A stretch of DNA of 64,000 bases from Selenomonadales bacterium (GCA_003150515.1 QALW01000053.1:37224-101223); one strand, 5' to 3'; positions 50,934 to 59,540 are shown, counted from the stretch's first letter. Program-made: numbers and translations. The notes: generated by a model from the sequence alone, not told the origin.

Positions 50934-51489
50934 TTAATTTTCCATCGTCACTGTTTTTTCAATTCCGCTTTTGAATATGATCAGCAGCTCGGTTTTGTAA
51001 ACCACTTTAATGCAGTCGATCAGTTGTCTGGCGAAAGTGTCATCGAAATCTATCGCATGATTTTTCAGGGCGTTGAGAGCTCTTAGTACCTCGCCCATTC
51101 TGGATTAATTTTAGTTTGTTTTTTTCTTTTCTGCAATGACTCTTTTGGCTTCAGCAATCCCTTTTGACAGGGCAATGAAATCCTCACCTGCGATGTTATC
51201 TTTGCCTGCCATCTCACTCAATGACCATGCTTTTGAGCTGTTCCAACCTCGTCTCATCATTTGCGATGCTGTTCTCGTCAGCCGCACCATAAAACATTCG
51301 TATGTGAAGCGGCAGGCTGTATCGCATTTCCCGCAGACCAGCAGTTCTGTAAGAGCATATTTTGCCGGAATAATTGCCAAGTTCGGTTTTTACTTCTTTC
51401 TGCTTTTTTCTATTGAGGCTTGTACGTCTCGCCATTTCCTGTTGGACGCGGTCGAATACTTCCCATGGTTTCAACGGAATCCATAGCAA
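50934..51489 (-). pseudogene. Decayed large serine recombinase (C-terminal part)
   Basis: Three pieces of one protein are readable in order: EVFDRVQQEMARRTSLNRKK in one frame (to about 51400), then after a frameshift YALTELLVCGKC (the zinc beta-ribbon start typical of Tn4451/phage-type resolvases), and, past two in-frame TAA codons near 51105-51113, FDDTFARQLIDCIKVVYK and LLIIFKSGIEK, the usual C-terminal end. The catalytic N-terminal domain is absent. An unrelated start (MKLSYIDSKIFGKVC) lies directly upstream. The remnant sits between the peptide cluster and tRNA-Ser and marks a former mobile element. Confidence 0.8.
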
Positions 51490-51557
51490 ACTTTGCCGAA
51501 AATCTTAGAATCAATATAAGATAACTTCATATCATAGTTTCCTTTCTAAATTGAATA

Positions 51558-51592
51558 AAAAACGACCTGATTTTCATCAAAATCAAGCCGTT
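51558..51592 (-). terminator. Terminator downstream of tRNA-Ser
   Basis: On the minus strand AACGGCTTGATTTT pairs (with G-T pairs) with AAAATCAGGTCGTT over GATG and is followed by TTTTATT. It lies about 80 bases past the 3' end of tRNA-Ser. Confidence 0.75.
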
Positions 51593-51673
51593 ATCAATGC
51601 CATTGTTATATTTTTAATCTATTTTAGGATAAAAGAAGAGACAAACCTGCTCTAAAACAAATTTGTCTCTTTT

Positions 51674-51766
51674 TGGCGGAGAAGGAGGGATTCGAACCCT
51701 CGAACCGCTATTAACGATTACACGATTTCCAATCGTGCGCCCTCGACCAAGCTAGGCGACTTCTCC
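51674..51766 (-). tRNA. tRNA-Ser (GGA), with encoded CCA
   Basis: The minus strand starts GGAGAAG and ends CTTCTCC-G-CCA, a 7-bp acceptor stem. The T arm is GAGGGTTCGAATCCCTC. The anticodon stem CACGA/TCGTG holds the loop with GGA (plus-strand 51728-51730). A long variable arm (about 20 bases) is typical of class II tRNA-Ser. Confidence 0.97.
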
Positions 51767-51854
51767 ATTAAAAATATTCTTTTAACCAAACGCAGTTATT
51801 ATACATTAATTTGAACTTTCAGGCAACTATTATTTTTAAAAATTTTCAGGAATT

Positions 51855-51960
51855 AAAGCGGGCGTATATACCGGAGAAAAAAGCCCTTTTTACGGCCAAA
51901 AATAATCCTGCCGCGCATATATCCATGCCGCGCGCCTCCGGATTATTCCCCGCCCGCTTT
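51855..51960. repeat. Nested inverted repeat, possible structured RNA or small mobile palindrome
   Basis: AAAGCGGGCG (51855-51864) pairs with CGCCCGCTTT (51951-51960), and inside it CCGGAG (51871-51876) pairs with CTCCGG (51936-51941). The interior is about 60 bases. It lies between tRNA-Ser and the DivIVA-like gene. No gene on either strand is convincing here. Confidence 0.55.
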
Positions 51961-52011
51961 GCAGGCAATCTTTTTCTTATGCCCAAAAAAGCACAATTAA
52001 TGAATTGAAAA

Positions 52012-52578
52012 TCAGTTCTTATTTTCTTTTTCCAATTCTTCAGGCAGAGAAACCGATAGGCCCAATTCCCGGCATGCGGAAAGCAAATCGGCATTCGCTC
52101 CCTCAATAATTCGGCGCTCCAATTCGTCGCTGTTTATTTCGGGTTCCAATCCCATATCCGCCTCCAGCCTCTTAAGGCCTCCGTCCGACCATGCGGAAAG
52201 CTCTTCCAACGCCCGTTTAAGATTTTCCATTTGGCCGAACGCAGCGTTTTTAAGCTCCTCTACTCCCCTTTCGCAGCTTTTAAGCCTGGCCCTGAAATCC
52301 TCCTTGCGCTGCTCCAGCTTTTGATTTTCCTCCCGCGCGCGCTCCTTGTATTCATTTTCAATTTCCAGAGCCCGCCCGGTCGCGTCTATAAGCACCTCGG
52401 AGATAATATTCTCCTTTTCCTTAAGCTGGGCGCACTCTTTATTCAAACTCTCGTGAGCCTCGCGCAAAGAGGACAATTCCTCCTCCAGGCTGCGAATCCT
52501 GGCCTCGTATTCCTCCTTGAGAGAATTAATATATTCATCCGCCTCGCTCTTTTTATATCTTCCCATGAAAGCTTTCAT
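52012..52578 (-). CDS. DivIVA-like coiled-coil protein
   Basis: 188 residues starting MKAFMGRYKKSEADEYINSLKEEYE, a variant of the DivIVA N-terminal pattern. Long coiled coil follows (about 20-130, Glu/Leu/Lys-rich), including VLIDATGRALEIENEYKERA, another DivIVA-like segment. DivIVA proteins sense membrane curvature at poles and division sites. This one lacks the full consensus of the first 20 residues, so a more distant relative is possible. It follows pncB after about 90 bases on the same strand. Confidence 0.7.
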   Translation of the reverse strand: MKAFMGRYKKSEADEYINSLKEEYEARIRSLEEELSSLREAHESLNKECAQLKEKENIISEVLIDATGRALEIENEYKERAREENQKLEQRKEDFRARLKSCERGVEELKNAAFGQMENLKRALEELSAWSDGGLKRLEADMGLEPEINSDELERRIIEGANADLLSACRELGLSVSLPEELEKENKN

Positions 52579-52667
52579 TTTATTTCCGCCTGTTCCGCAT
52601 TATAAATTAATAATTTCCGCCGTTTTGCATAACTGATTAAAACCCGCGCGGCAGTTTGCGCGCAAAG

Positions 52668-54101
52668 CTATTTGCTGTATTGCTGCAAAAGCTGATTTTT
52701 GAGGTCGTAAAGCTTCTGGGATAAATCCACCTTATATACATGCGGCCTTCTAAGCCGTTTATATTCATCCCAAAGCGTGCCCATCTGTTCTTTATGATAC
52801 GCCTGTATCGCCGGCAAAGAAGGCGATTGATAAACCTGTCTGCCATCCTTAAAAATAGGAACAAGCAGCTCCTTGGCAGTAAAATTCGTAATGCTCATGC
52901 GCTTCCAGGTCTCAGAGGGATCAAATATTGTAAGAGGCTTGGAAACGTCTATGCTCTCGTCCTCTAAAGCTATAAGGTCGGCCAGCGCCTTTCCCGAAGC
53001 GTTATCATACAGCCGGAACACCTTTTTAATTCCCGGATTAGTCATCTTAACCGGATTTTCAGAAATCTTCATCTTGGGATAAACAATTCCGTCCACTATT
53101 TCAGCCGACAGCTTATACACTCCGCCCAAAGCCGGCAAATCGTCGCTGGTTATCATTTTGGTGCCTACGCCCCAGACGTCGATAGCCGCCCCCTGCGCTC
53201 TCAAATCCCAGATTACCTCTTCGTCCAAATCTCCCGAAACAAATATCTGAGCCTCGGTAAAACCCGCTTCATCCAGCATAGCGCGCGCCTTCTTGGTTAA
53301 ATAAGCGAAATCCCCCGAATCCAGCCTTATGCCCACCGGCTTATAACCCTTTTCGCGCAGCTCCTTAAAAACGGTTATAGCATTGGGCACGCCGCTTTTA
53401 AGAGTGTCGTAAGTATCCACCAAAAGCATACAGCTTGAGGGATACACGGCCGCATACGCCCTGAAGGCCTCCAGCTCGCTGGGAAAAGACATCACCCAGC
53501 TATGCGCGTGCGTTCCCTTGGCAGGCAGGCCGTACTGCTGGCCTGTAAAAACATTGCTCGTGGCCACGCATCCGCCGATTATGGACGCGCGCGCGCCGTA
53601 TATGCCCGCGTCCGGGCCCTGAGCGCGCCTGAGCCCGAATTCAAGCACTCCCTTGCCGCCCGCGGCATAGACAACCTTGCTGGCCTTGGTCGCTATAAGA
53701 GTCTGATGATTTATAATATTGAGCAGCGCGGTTTCTATAAGCTGCGCCTCCATAATGGGAGCCTGAACTCTCAAAAGAGGCTCGGAAAAAAATACCGGCG
53801 TCCCCTCCGGGATGGCGTAAATATCCCCGGTAAATTTGAAATTGCGCAGATAATCCATAAACTGCTCGTCAAATATGCCCAGCGAACGCAGATAATCCAA
53901 ATCTTCCTCGGAAAAATGCAGATTGTTGATATATTCTATAGCCTGCTCCAGGCCGGCCATAACCGCGTAAACGCTGTTATTCTGCAGCGGCCGGAAAAAC
54001 ATATCAAATACGGCTTTATTTTTATCCATGCCGTATTTAAGATAGCCGTTCATCATAGTAAGCTGATATAAATCGGTCAGCATAGTTAAATTGCGTTCCA
54101 T
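52668..54101 (-). CDS. pncB: Nicotinate phosphoribosyltransferase
   Basis: A 477-residue enzyme that makes nicotinate mononucleotide from nicotinate and PRPP, with ATP hydrolysis, in NAD salvage. It starts NLTMLTDLYQLTMMNGY, the family signature, with EFGLRRAQGPDAG (active site), HAHSWVMSF, GIRLDSGDFAYL and WGVGTKM. The real start is the ATG at 54101 next to GGAGG; the upstream open frame encodes only Arg/Lys-rich sequence overlapping lgt. It is 10 bases after lgt and co-transcribed. Confidence 0.95.
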   Translation of the reverse strand: MERNLTMLTDLYQLTMMNGYLKYGMDKNKAVFDMFFRPLQNNSVYAVMAGLEQAIEYINNLHFSEEDLDYLRSLGIFDEQFMDYLRNFKFTGDIYAIPEGTPVFFSEPLLRVQAPIMEAQLIETALLNIINHQTLIATKASKVVYAAGGKGVLEFGLRRAQGPDAGIYGARASIIGGCVATSNVFTGQQYGLPAKGTHAHSWVMSFPSELEAFRAYAAVYPSSCMLLVDTYDTLKSGVPNAITVFKELREKGYKPVGIRLDSGDFAYLTKKARAMLDEAGFTEAQIFVSGDLDEEVIWDLRAQGAAIDVWGVGTKMITSDDLPALGGVYKLSAEIVDGIVYPKMKISENPVKMTNPGIKKVFRLYDNASGKALADLIALEDESIDVSKPLTIFDPSETWKRMSITNFTAKELLVPIFKDGRQVYQSPSLPAIQAYHKEQMGTLWDEYKRLRRPHVYKVDLSQKLYDLKNQLLQQYSK

Positions 54102-54111
54102 AAATCCTCCG

Positions 54112-55140
54112 TCAGATATCGTCCCGCTCTTCTGCGTCATTATCGTTATCAAAAACCTGTTCGCCGCCGTCCGGAGCATCGTTCTCGTCCTGATCAGCTT
54201 CAGTCTGAGCCTGGGCGCCGTTTTCAGCCTCCTCCTGCGCCTCAGCTTCCGCCGCCGGGCCTTCTTCTTGCTCTTCATTTATTTCCTCAGGCGCCGGGAT
54301 ATAATAAATGGAACCTGGCGTAGCGCAGCCTGCAAGCCCTTTTTTAACCCGCGAATACATCACTATTAGATAAACCAGCGAAGCTATTACCAGCGCTACG
54401 CTCAAAAGATGGGATACGGGCAGATTAAGGAAATGCGTCTTAAGCTGGTCGGTCCTGAGCAGTTCCACGCACGCGCGCTCAATACCGTAAAACAGGAAAT
54501 AATAAGCGCATATTTCTCCCGAAAATTTCTGTCTGCGCCTGTAAAGCACAAGAAACAGGCATAATAACAGGCACCACATGGATTCATAGAAGAAAGTGGC
54601 CTGATACCAGCCGGCCTCCATATTAAAAGGAGGATTTTCTATATAGGTAGCATAAGGAAACCACTGCCAGTCAGGATTGGTAACGGGCTGCCCGAACGCC
54701 TCCTGATTTATAAAATTGCCCCAGCGTCCGATTGCCTGTCCAATGGCAAGGCTGGGCGCTGCGATATCAAACAGCACGGACAATTTCAGCTTTTTAATCC
54801 GGCTGTATACAAATATGCCCAGCGCGCCGCCTATGACGCCTCCGTAGATGGCCAATCCGCCGTCCCAGATTCTGAAAATCGCCATAAAATCATTGGCAAA
54901 CGTCCCCTGAGTGTCAAAAACGACATAATAAAGCCGCGCAAATACGATGGCGCATATAACCCCCACCAGCGTCATATCCAGCACTATATCCGTGCTGATT
55001 TTGCGCCGCTTTGCGTCCCATAGAGCCAGCGCTATTCCCGCCGCCACTCCCAGGGCAATCAATATTCCGTACCAGCGGATATCAATGCCTAATCCGAACA
55101 GATTTCTGATGGCAACTTTATCAATGGCCAAAAACCCCAT
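54112..55140 (-). CDS. lgt: Prolipoprotein diacylglyceryl transferase with an acidic C-terminal tail
   Basis: 342 residues with seven membrane helices. It moves diacylglycerol from phosphatidylglycerol to the lipobox Cys of prolipoproteins. The signature GRWGNFINQEAFG is present, with IRWYGILIALGVAAG near the N-terminus, DGGLAIYGGVIGG and YGIERACVELLRTD. After the last helix the protein continues for about 60 residues of nearly pure Glu/Ala/Asp/Gln, which Lgt proteins normally lack. I chose the ATG at 55140, with AAAGGGGG 8 bases upstream. Confidence 0.95.
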   Translation of the reverse strand: MGFLAIDKVAIRNLFGLGIDIRWYGILIALGVAAGIALALWDAKRRKISTDIVLDMTLVGVICAIVFARLYYVVFDTQGTFANDFMAIFRIWDGGLAIYGGVIGGALGIFVYSRIKKLKLSVLFDIAAPSLAIGQAIGRWGNFINQEAFGQPVTNPDWQWFPYATYIENPPFNMEAGWYQATFFYESMWCLLLCLFLVLYRRRQKFSGEICAYYFLFYGIERACVELLRTDQLKTHFLNLPVSHLLSVALVIASLVYLIVMYSRVKKGLAGCATPGSIYYIPAPEEINEEQEEGPAAEAEAQEEAENGAQAQTEADQDENDAPDGGEQVFDNDNDAEERDDI

Positions 55141-55257
55141 TAAAAGAGCCCCCTTTAATAGTTTTATTGCAACAGCTTTCAAAAGAAAAAATAAAAGAAA
55201 GCCAAACTTATCTTACATTATAAATGCGCAGGAGAAATAAGTCAACAATGAGCGGCA

Positions 55258-55295
55258 AAAAAGCGGGACGAGCTAAAAATAAACTCTCCCGCGCA
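55258..55295 (-). terminator. Orphan terminator between divergent lgt and lacI genes
   Basis: On the minus strand GCGGGAGAG pairs with CTC-G-TCCCGC (one bulge) and is followed by six T. No minus-strand gene lies upstream within the gap, so it either ends an unseen short RNA starting around 55300-55500 or is a relic. The remaining gap 55300-55500 is AT-rich and shows nothing else. Confidence 0.6.
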
Positions 55296-55508
55296 ATTGT
55301 GTTTATAATGCCTCCAGAGCAGTTTTCCGCCCTGCAATTATATTATAAGCAGTTATATTAAAATTATTCGCAATTTATAAATAAATTTGCCTTAAAAACG
55401 CGTTTTATTTCTGCAATTCCGGCATTGGAAGACAACACGGCCCGCTGCGCTTTGATGAAATTTTGCCCTCCGAAAGCTATGAAAATTTATGAAAATATAA
55501 TAATGCTA

Positions 55509-55536
55509 TTGACTTAGGGCAATCCTTTTATATAAT
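55509..55536 (+). promoter_or_regulatory. Promoter of the lacI-type sugar operon
   Basis: TTGACT (55509-55514) and a perfect TATAAT (55531-55536) are 16 bases apart, 47 bases before the start codon. The operator follows at 55551. Confidence 0.85.
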
Positions 55537-55550
55537 AGCATTGAACGGAA

Positions 55551-55564
55551 TGAAAACGATTTCA
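55551..55564. promoter_or_regulatory. Putative LacI-family operator
   Basis: TGAAAACGATTTCA is a 14-base near-palindrome with the central CG typical of LacI/GalR-family and CcpA sites. It lies just after the expected transcription start and before the lacI-type gene, which points to autoregulation; carbon-catabolite control by CcpA is an alternative. Confidence 0.75.
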
Positions 55565-55582
55565 AAAGGAGGAAATCAGCGT

Positions 55583-56584
55583 ATGGCCACAATAAAAGAC
55601 GTAGCGCGGCTCGCGGGCGTTTCCCCCTCTTCTGTTTCCAGATATTTTAATAATAAAGAGCTTTTAAGCCCCAACAGCCTGGAACGTATTGAAAAAGCCG
55701 TGCGCGAATTGAATTATGAACCCAGCTCATTGGGGCGCAATCTGCGCTTTTCCCGTTCAGGCAAGCTGCTCGTTCTGCTTCCTACCATTTCCAATCCGTT
55801 CTATCACCGCATTCTCAGCTCCATAAGCAAAGAATGCGAGCAATACGGCTACACCATGATAACCTGCACCACCGGCATGGACAAATATACCGAGCAGAAT
55901 CTTTATCATATGCTGCACAGCCATTACGCCGACGGCGCAATAATCTTCGGAAGCACTTTAAGCAAAAGCGAGCTGGAAAATCTGTTCCGCAAATATCCCA
56001 TGGTGCAGTGCTGCGAATATATAGACGCCGCTCTGCCCGGAGTATCCATAGACGATCAATCGGCCTCCTTTGAAGCGGTTAAATATCTTATAGCCAGCGG
56101 CTGCAAAAAAATAGCCATGGCTTCGGGCAATCCCCGCTTCAGCTCCACGCTTAAAAGGGAAACGGGCTATAAGCGCGCCCTCAGCAGCGCTGGGCTGGAT
56201 TTCCATCCTGAATTTATAATGCGCGGAGATTACGGCTATAAGGGCGGCCAGGCCATTATAAAAAGTCTTTTTTCACACAGCAGCGGCCTCAGGCCCGACG
56301 CGCTCTTTGCAATTTCAGACGCCGTGGCAATAGGCGCTATAAAGGAGCTGCACGATATGGGAATTGAAGTTGGAAAGGATTTTTCAGTTATAGGGTTTGA
56401 CAACACCTCCCTTTCCGCATGTTATATTCCCTCTCTTTCAACTGTCTCCCAGCCCCGCGAGGAGCTGGGGAAAACGGCCGCCAGGCTGTTCTTTGAACGT
56501 CTGGAAAATTCCAAGGCCGCGCCAAGGCTTATTACGCTTGAACACAAGCTGATAATAAGAGAATCCACAATAAATTTTTTATGA
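55583..56584 (+). CDS. LacI-family transcriptional regulator
   Basis: 333 residues: an N-terminal helix-turn-helix MATIKDVARLAGVSPSSVSRYFNN with the hinge helix SLGRNLRF (about 1-60), then a periplasmic-binding-protein-like sugar domain with LLPTISNPFYHRIL, FAISDAVAIGAIKELHDMGI and FSVIGFDNTSLSACYIPSLSTV. It probably represses the four-gene operon that follows after 9 bases and binds a sugar as inducer. I chose the ATG with AAAGGAGG upstream (55583); a longer frame would run through the operator. Confidence 0.93.
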   Translation: MATIKDVARLAGVSPSSVSRYFNNKELLSPNSLERIEKAVRELNYEPSSLGRNLRFSRSGKLLVLLPTISNPFYHRILSSISKECEQYGYTMITCTTGMDKYTEQNLYHMLHSHYADGAIIFGSTLSKSELENLFRKYPMVQCCEYIDAALPGVSIDDQSASFEAVKYLIASGCKKIAMASGNPRFSSTLKRETGYKRALSSAGLDFHPEFIMRGDYGYKGGQAIIKSLFSHSSGLRPDALFAISDAVAIGAIKELHDMGIEVGKDFSVIGFDNTSLSACYIPSLSTVSQPREELGKTAARLFFERLENSKAAPRLITLEHKLIIRESTINFL

Positions 56585-56593
56585 GGTGATTTT

Positions 56594-57673
56594 ATGCAAA
56601 AAGTAAGAGCCGCTATTATAGGATGCGGAGGAATCGCTAACGGCAAGCATATGCCGGCTTTAAAGGAGTTAAAGGATCAGGCCGAGATGGTCGCTTTCTG
56701 CGACATTATTCCCGAACGCGCCGAAAAGGCGAAAAAGGATTTCGGAACTCCCGACGCTAAGGTTTATACCGACTATAAAAAACTGCTCGAGGATAAAAGC
56801 ATTGATACCGTGCATGTATGCACTCCCAACCGTTCGCACAGCTTTATAAGCATAGACGCCATGGAGGCAGGCAAGCATGTAATCTGCGAAAAGCCCATGG
56901 CCAAAACTTACAGCGAAGCCAAAGAAATGGTTGAATGCGCTAAGCGCACTAATAAAATCCTCACCATAGGCTATCAAAACCGCTATCGTTCGGACAGCCA
57001 GTTCATCAAATCCATGTGCAGCAGCGGAGAGCTGGGCGAAATTTATTACGCCAAAGCCATGGCCGTGCGCCGCAGAGGCGTTCCCACCTGGGGCGTATTT
57101 ACCAACGAATACGAACAGGGCGGCGGTCCTCTTATAGATATCGGCACCCATGCGCTGGATCTTACCCTTTGGATGATGGACAACTACAAACCCAAGATGG
57201 TTTTGGGCACAACTTTCCGCAAGCTGGCCGATAATAAGGAAACGGGCAACCCCTGGGCGGACTGGGATCCCACCGTCTTTACGGTTGAAGATTCGGCATT
57301 CGGCTTTATCGTTATGGAAAACGGCGCCGCTATCTCCCTGGAAAGCAGCTGGGCTTTAAATACCCTGGAAGTGCGCGAAGCTCAGACTCTGCTCTGCGGA
57401 ACAAAGGCCGGAGCGGATATGCTGGACGGAGTGCGCATAAACGGCGTGCACCACAACAAGCAGTATATAGAGCGGCCTGATTTAACCGGCTCGGGAGTGG
57501 CCTTCTTCGGCACGAGCAGCGCCAACGAATCGGTTATTGAATGCGCAACTTTCCTGCGCGCCGTAACAGAGGGAGCCGAGCTTACTGTTAAGCCCGAACA
57601 GGCCATGGTTGTAACTCAGATTCTGGAAGCTATCTATACTTCCGCCAAAACAGGCCAACCTTTTATCTTTTAA
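56594..57673 (+). CDS. Gfo/Idh/MocA-family oxidoreductase (first copy)
   Basis: 359 residues: a Rossmann NAD(P) domain starting AAIIGCGGIANGKHMPAL, the conserved EKP (ICEKPMAKT, about residues 97-105) with the catalytic Lys, and a C-terminal sheet domain with GGGPLIDIGTHALDLTLWMM, where Asp and His complete the active site. The substrate is likely a sugar or sugar derivative. It is encoded with ThuA, a TIM-barrel isomerase and a second family member, a set seen in 3-keto-glycoside or inositol-like sugar oxidation. ATG with GAGGTG upstream. Confidence 0.92.
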   Translation: MQKVRAAIIGCGGIANGKHMPALKELKDQAEMVAFCDIIPERAEKAKKDFGTPDAKVYTDYKKLLEDKSIDTVHVCTPNRSHSFISIDAMEAGKHVICEKPMAKTYSEAKEMVECAKRTNKILTIGYQNRYRSDSQFIKSMCSSGELGEIYYAKAMAVRRRGVPTWGVFTNEYEQGGGPLIDIGTHALDLTLWMMDNYKPKMVLGTTFRKLADNKETGNPWADWDPTVFTVEDSAFGFIVMENGAAISLESSWALNTLEVREAQTLLCGTKAGADMLDGVRINGVHHNKQYIERPDLTGSGVAFFGTSSANESVIECATFLRAVTEGAELTVKPEQAMVVTQILEAIYTSAKTGQPFIF

Positions 57674-57691
57674 AAATTACGGGGGCTCAAA

Positions 57692-58411
57692 ATGATAAAT
57701 GTATTAATTTTTAACGAGTTTTCTCATGAAAAGCAGTGGGAAGCGCTGCGCAAGCCCTATCCCAATTATATTCACGGCGCTCTTAAGGCCGCCGTGGAGG
57801 ATGAGGACGTTAATGTAAAATGCGTTACTCTGGAAGACGAGGACTGCGGCATTACCGACGAAGTGCTCAGCCAAACTGATGTGCTCATGTGGTGGGGACA
57901 CGCTTTGCATCACCTGGTGCCCGATCACGTCGTTGACCGCATACAAAAGGCGGTATTAAACGGCATGGGCTTTATCGCCCTGCATTCGGCTCATGTCAGC
58001 AAGCCTCTGATTCGTCTTTTAGGCACAAGCTGCACTCTTAAATGGCGGGATAACGACCGGGAGCGGGTTTGGATAACTTCTCCCTCTCATCCCATAGCCG
58101 CCGGTCTGCCCGAATATTTTGAGCTGCCCCAGGAAGAGATGTACGGCGAATATTTTGATATTCCTACGCCTGACGAAGTGGTATTTATGGGCTGGTTCGC
58201 CGGAGGCGAACTCTTCCGCAGCGGCTGCACATGGCGCCGCGGCCTGGGCAAAATCTTCTATTTCCAGCCCGGGCACGAAGAATATCCCATATATTATAAC
58301 GAATATGTGGTGAAAATTCTTAAAAACGCCGTGCGCTGGGCCGCTCCTTCCAAGAGAATTGAGGGCTTTATCTGCCCGAACGCTCCTTTGCTTGAAAAGA
58401 AAGCGGATTAA
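57692..58411 (+). CDS. ThuA-domain protein
   Basis: 239 residues of the ThuA fold, a class I glutamine-amidotransferase-like flavodoxin domain first linked to trehalose use. Visible: VLIFNEFSHEKQWEA, TDVLMWWGHALHHLVPDHVV, GMGFIALHSAHVSKPLIRLLGT (Ser/His in place of the amidotransferase Cys), MGWFAGGELFRSGCTWRRGLGKIFYFQPGHEEYP. By family it acts on oxidised disaccharides, but no reaction is firmly known. It is 18 bases after the oxidoreductase gene. Confidence 0.88.
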   Translation: MINVLIFNEFSHEKQWEALRKPYPNYIHGALKAAVEDEDVNVKCVTLEDEDCGITDEVLSQTDVLMWWGHALHHLVPDHVVDRIQKAVLNGMGFIALHSAHVSKPLIRLLGTSCTLKWRDNDRERVWITSPSHPIAAGLPEYFELPQEEMYGEYFDIPTPDEVVFMGWFAGGELFRSGCTWRRGLGKIFYFQPGHEEYPIYYNEYVVKILKNAVRWAAPSKRIEGFICPNAPLLEKKAD

Positions 58412-58556
58412 TCAGGCCTAAGCGCATTAACGGCTGCGCGTCATTTAAAATTTACATACGCTGCCGCCTCTGCTCTTAAATAAATAGGCGGCGGCGAATG
58501 ATTTTAAGAAAGGAATCCATCCGGAGCTTGGCTCGGACGGATAGAGGTAATATTTT

Positions 58557-59522
58557 ATGAAGCTTGGCGTATTTACCGTTTTACTTCAGGACAGGCCGCT
58601 GGACGACGCCCTGGCATATTTAAAGGGGCTGGGCGTGGAAATGGTAGAAATCGGCTGCGGGGGATTCCCCGGAAAGGCGCACTGCAATCCTGAAATTCTT
58701 TTAAAGGATGAGCTGGCGCTTGAACAGTTTAAAAAGACCGTTGATAAATACGGTATGGAAATTTCCGCCCTAAGCTGTCACGGCAACCCCGTGCATCCTA
58801 ATAAGGCAGTGGCCGAAAAATATCTTTATGATCTTAAAAACGCCGTGCTGCTGGCTGAAAAGCTGGGAATCGGCATTATAAACACCTTTTCAGGCTGCCC
58901 CGGAGACTGCCCGCAGTCCCAGCATCCCAACTGGGTTACCTGCCCCTGGCCGGAGGATTATTCAGAAGTGCTTAAATATCAATGGGACGAGGTGCTTATT
59001 CCATTCTGGAGAGATTTCACCAAATTCGCTTCCTCTCATAACGTAAATAAGATAGCTTTTGAGCTGCATCCGGGCTTCTGCGTATATAACGTAGAATCCA
59101 TGCTGAAAATAAGAGAAGCGGTAGGCGAAAACCTGGGCGCCAATTTGGATCCCAGCCATCTGGTATGGCAGGGCGTAGATATGGTGGCGGTAATCCGCAG
59201 GCTGGGAAAGGCTATATATCACTTCCACGCCAAAGATACCCGCATAGACAAAATCAACACTTCCGTAAACGGAGTATTGGATACCAAGCCTTACAGCGAT
59301 GAAATTAACCGTTCCTGGATATTCCGTTCAGTAGGCTACGGCTCTGACTATCAGGAATGGAAAGATATGATGAGCGCCCTGAGAATGGTGGGATATGATT
59401 ACGCTATAAGCATAGAGCACGAGGACAGCCTTATGAAAAACAGCGAGGGGCTGGAAAAGGCGTGCCGCTTCCTCCAGGAAGTCATAATCCGCGAGCCCAT
59501 GGGCGAAATGTGGTGGGCATAA
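58557..59522 (+). CDS. Sugar phosphate isomerase/epimerase-like TIM-barrel protein
   Basis: 321 residues of the xylose-isomerase-like barrel: MKLGVFTVLLQDRPLDDAL, VEMVEIGCGGFPG, ISALSCHGNPVHP, IINTFSGCPGDCPQ, AFELHPGFCVYN, NLDPSHLVWQG, IYHFHAKDTRID and ISIEHEDSLM. Glu, Asp and two His give a complete metal site. Close relatives work as 3-keto-sugar hydratases/isomerases or are uncharacterised; the cluster favours sugar catabolism. The 145-base gap upstream holds two hairpins and no gene; ATG with AGAGG upstream. Confidence 0.88.
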   Translation: MKLGVFTVLLQDRPLDDALAYLKGLGVEMVEIGCGGFPGKAHCNPEILLKDELALEQFKKTVDKYGMEISALSCHGNPVHPNKAVAEKYLYDLKNAVLLAEKLGIGIINTFSGCPGDCPQSQHPNWVTCPWPEDYSEVLKYQWDEVLIPFWRDFTKFASSHNVNKIAFELHPGFCVYNVESMLKIREAVGENLGANLDPSHLVWQGVDMVAVIRRLGKAIYHFHAKDTRIDKINTSVNGVLDTKPYSDEINRSWIFRSVGYGSDYQEWKDMMSALRMVGYDYAISIEHEDSLMKNSEGLEKACRFLQEVIIREPMGEMWWA

Positions 59523-59540
59523 ATTAACGAGGTGAATAAA

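Noticed and set aside
51674..51766. tRNA-Ser as the integration target with a duplicated 3' end at the left island margin
   Set aside because: I looked for the tRNA 3' sequence around 42100-42760 and found only an 8-base match (TTTTGGCG), no more than chance; large serine recombinases also rarely use tRNA genes.
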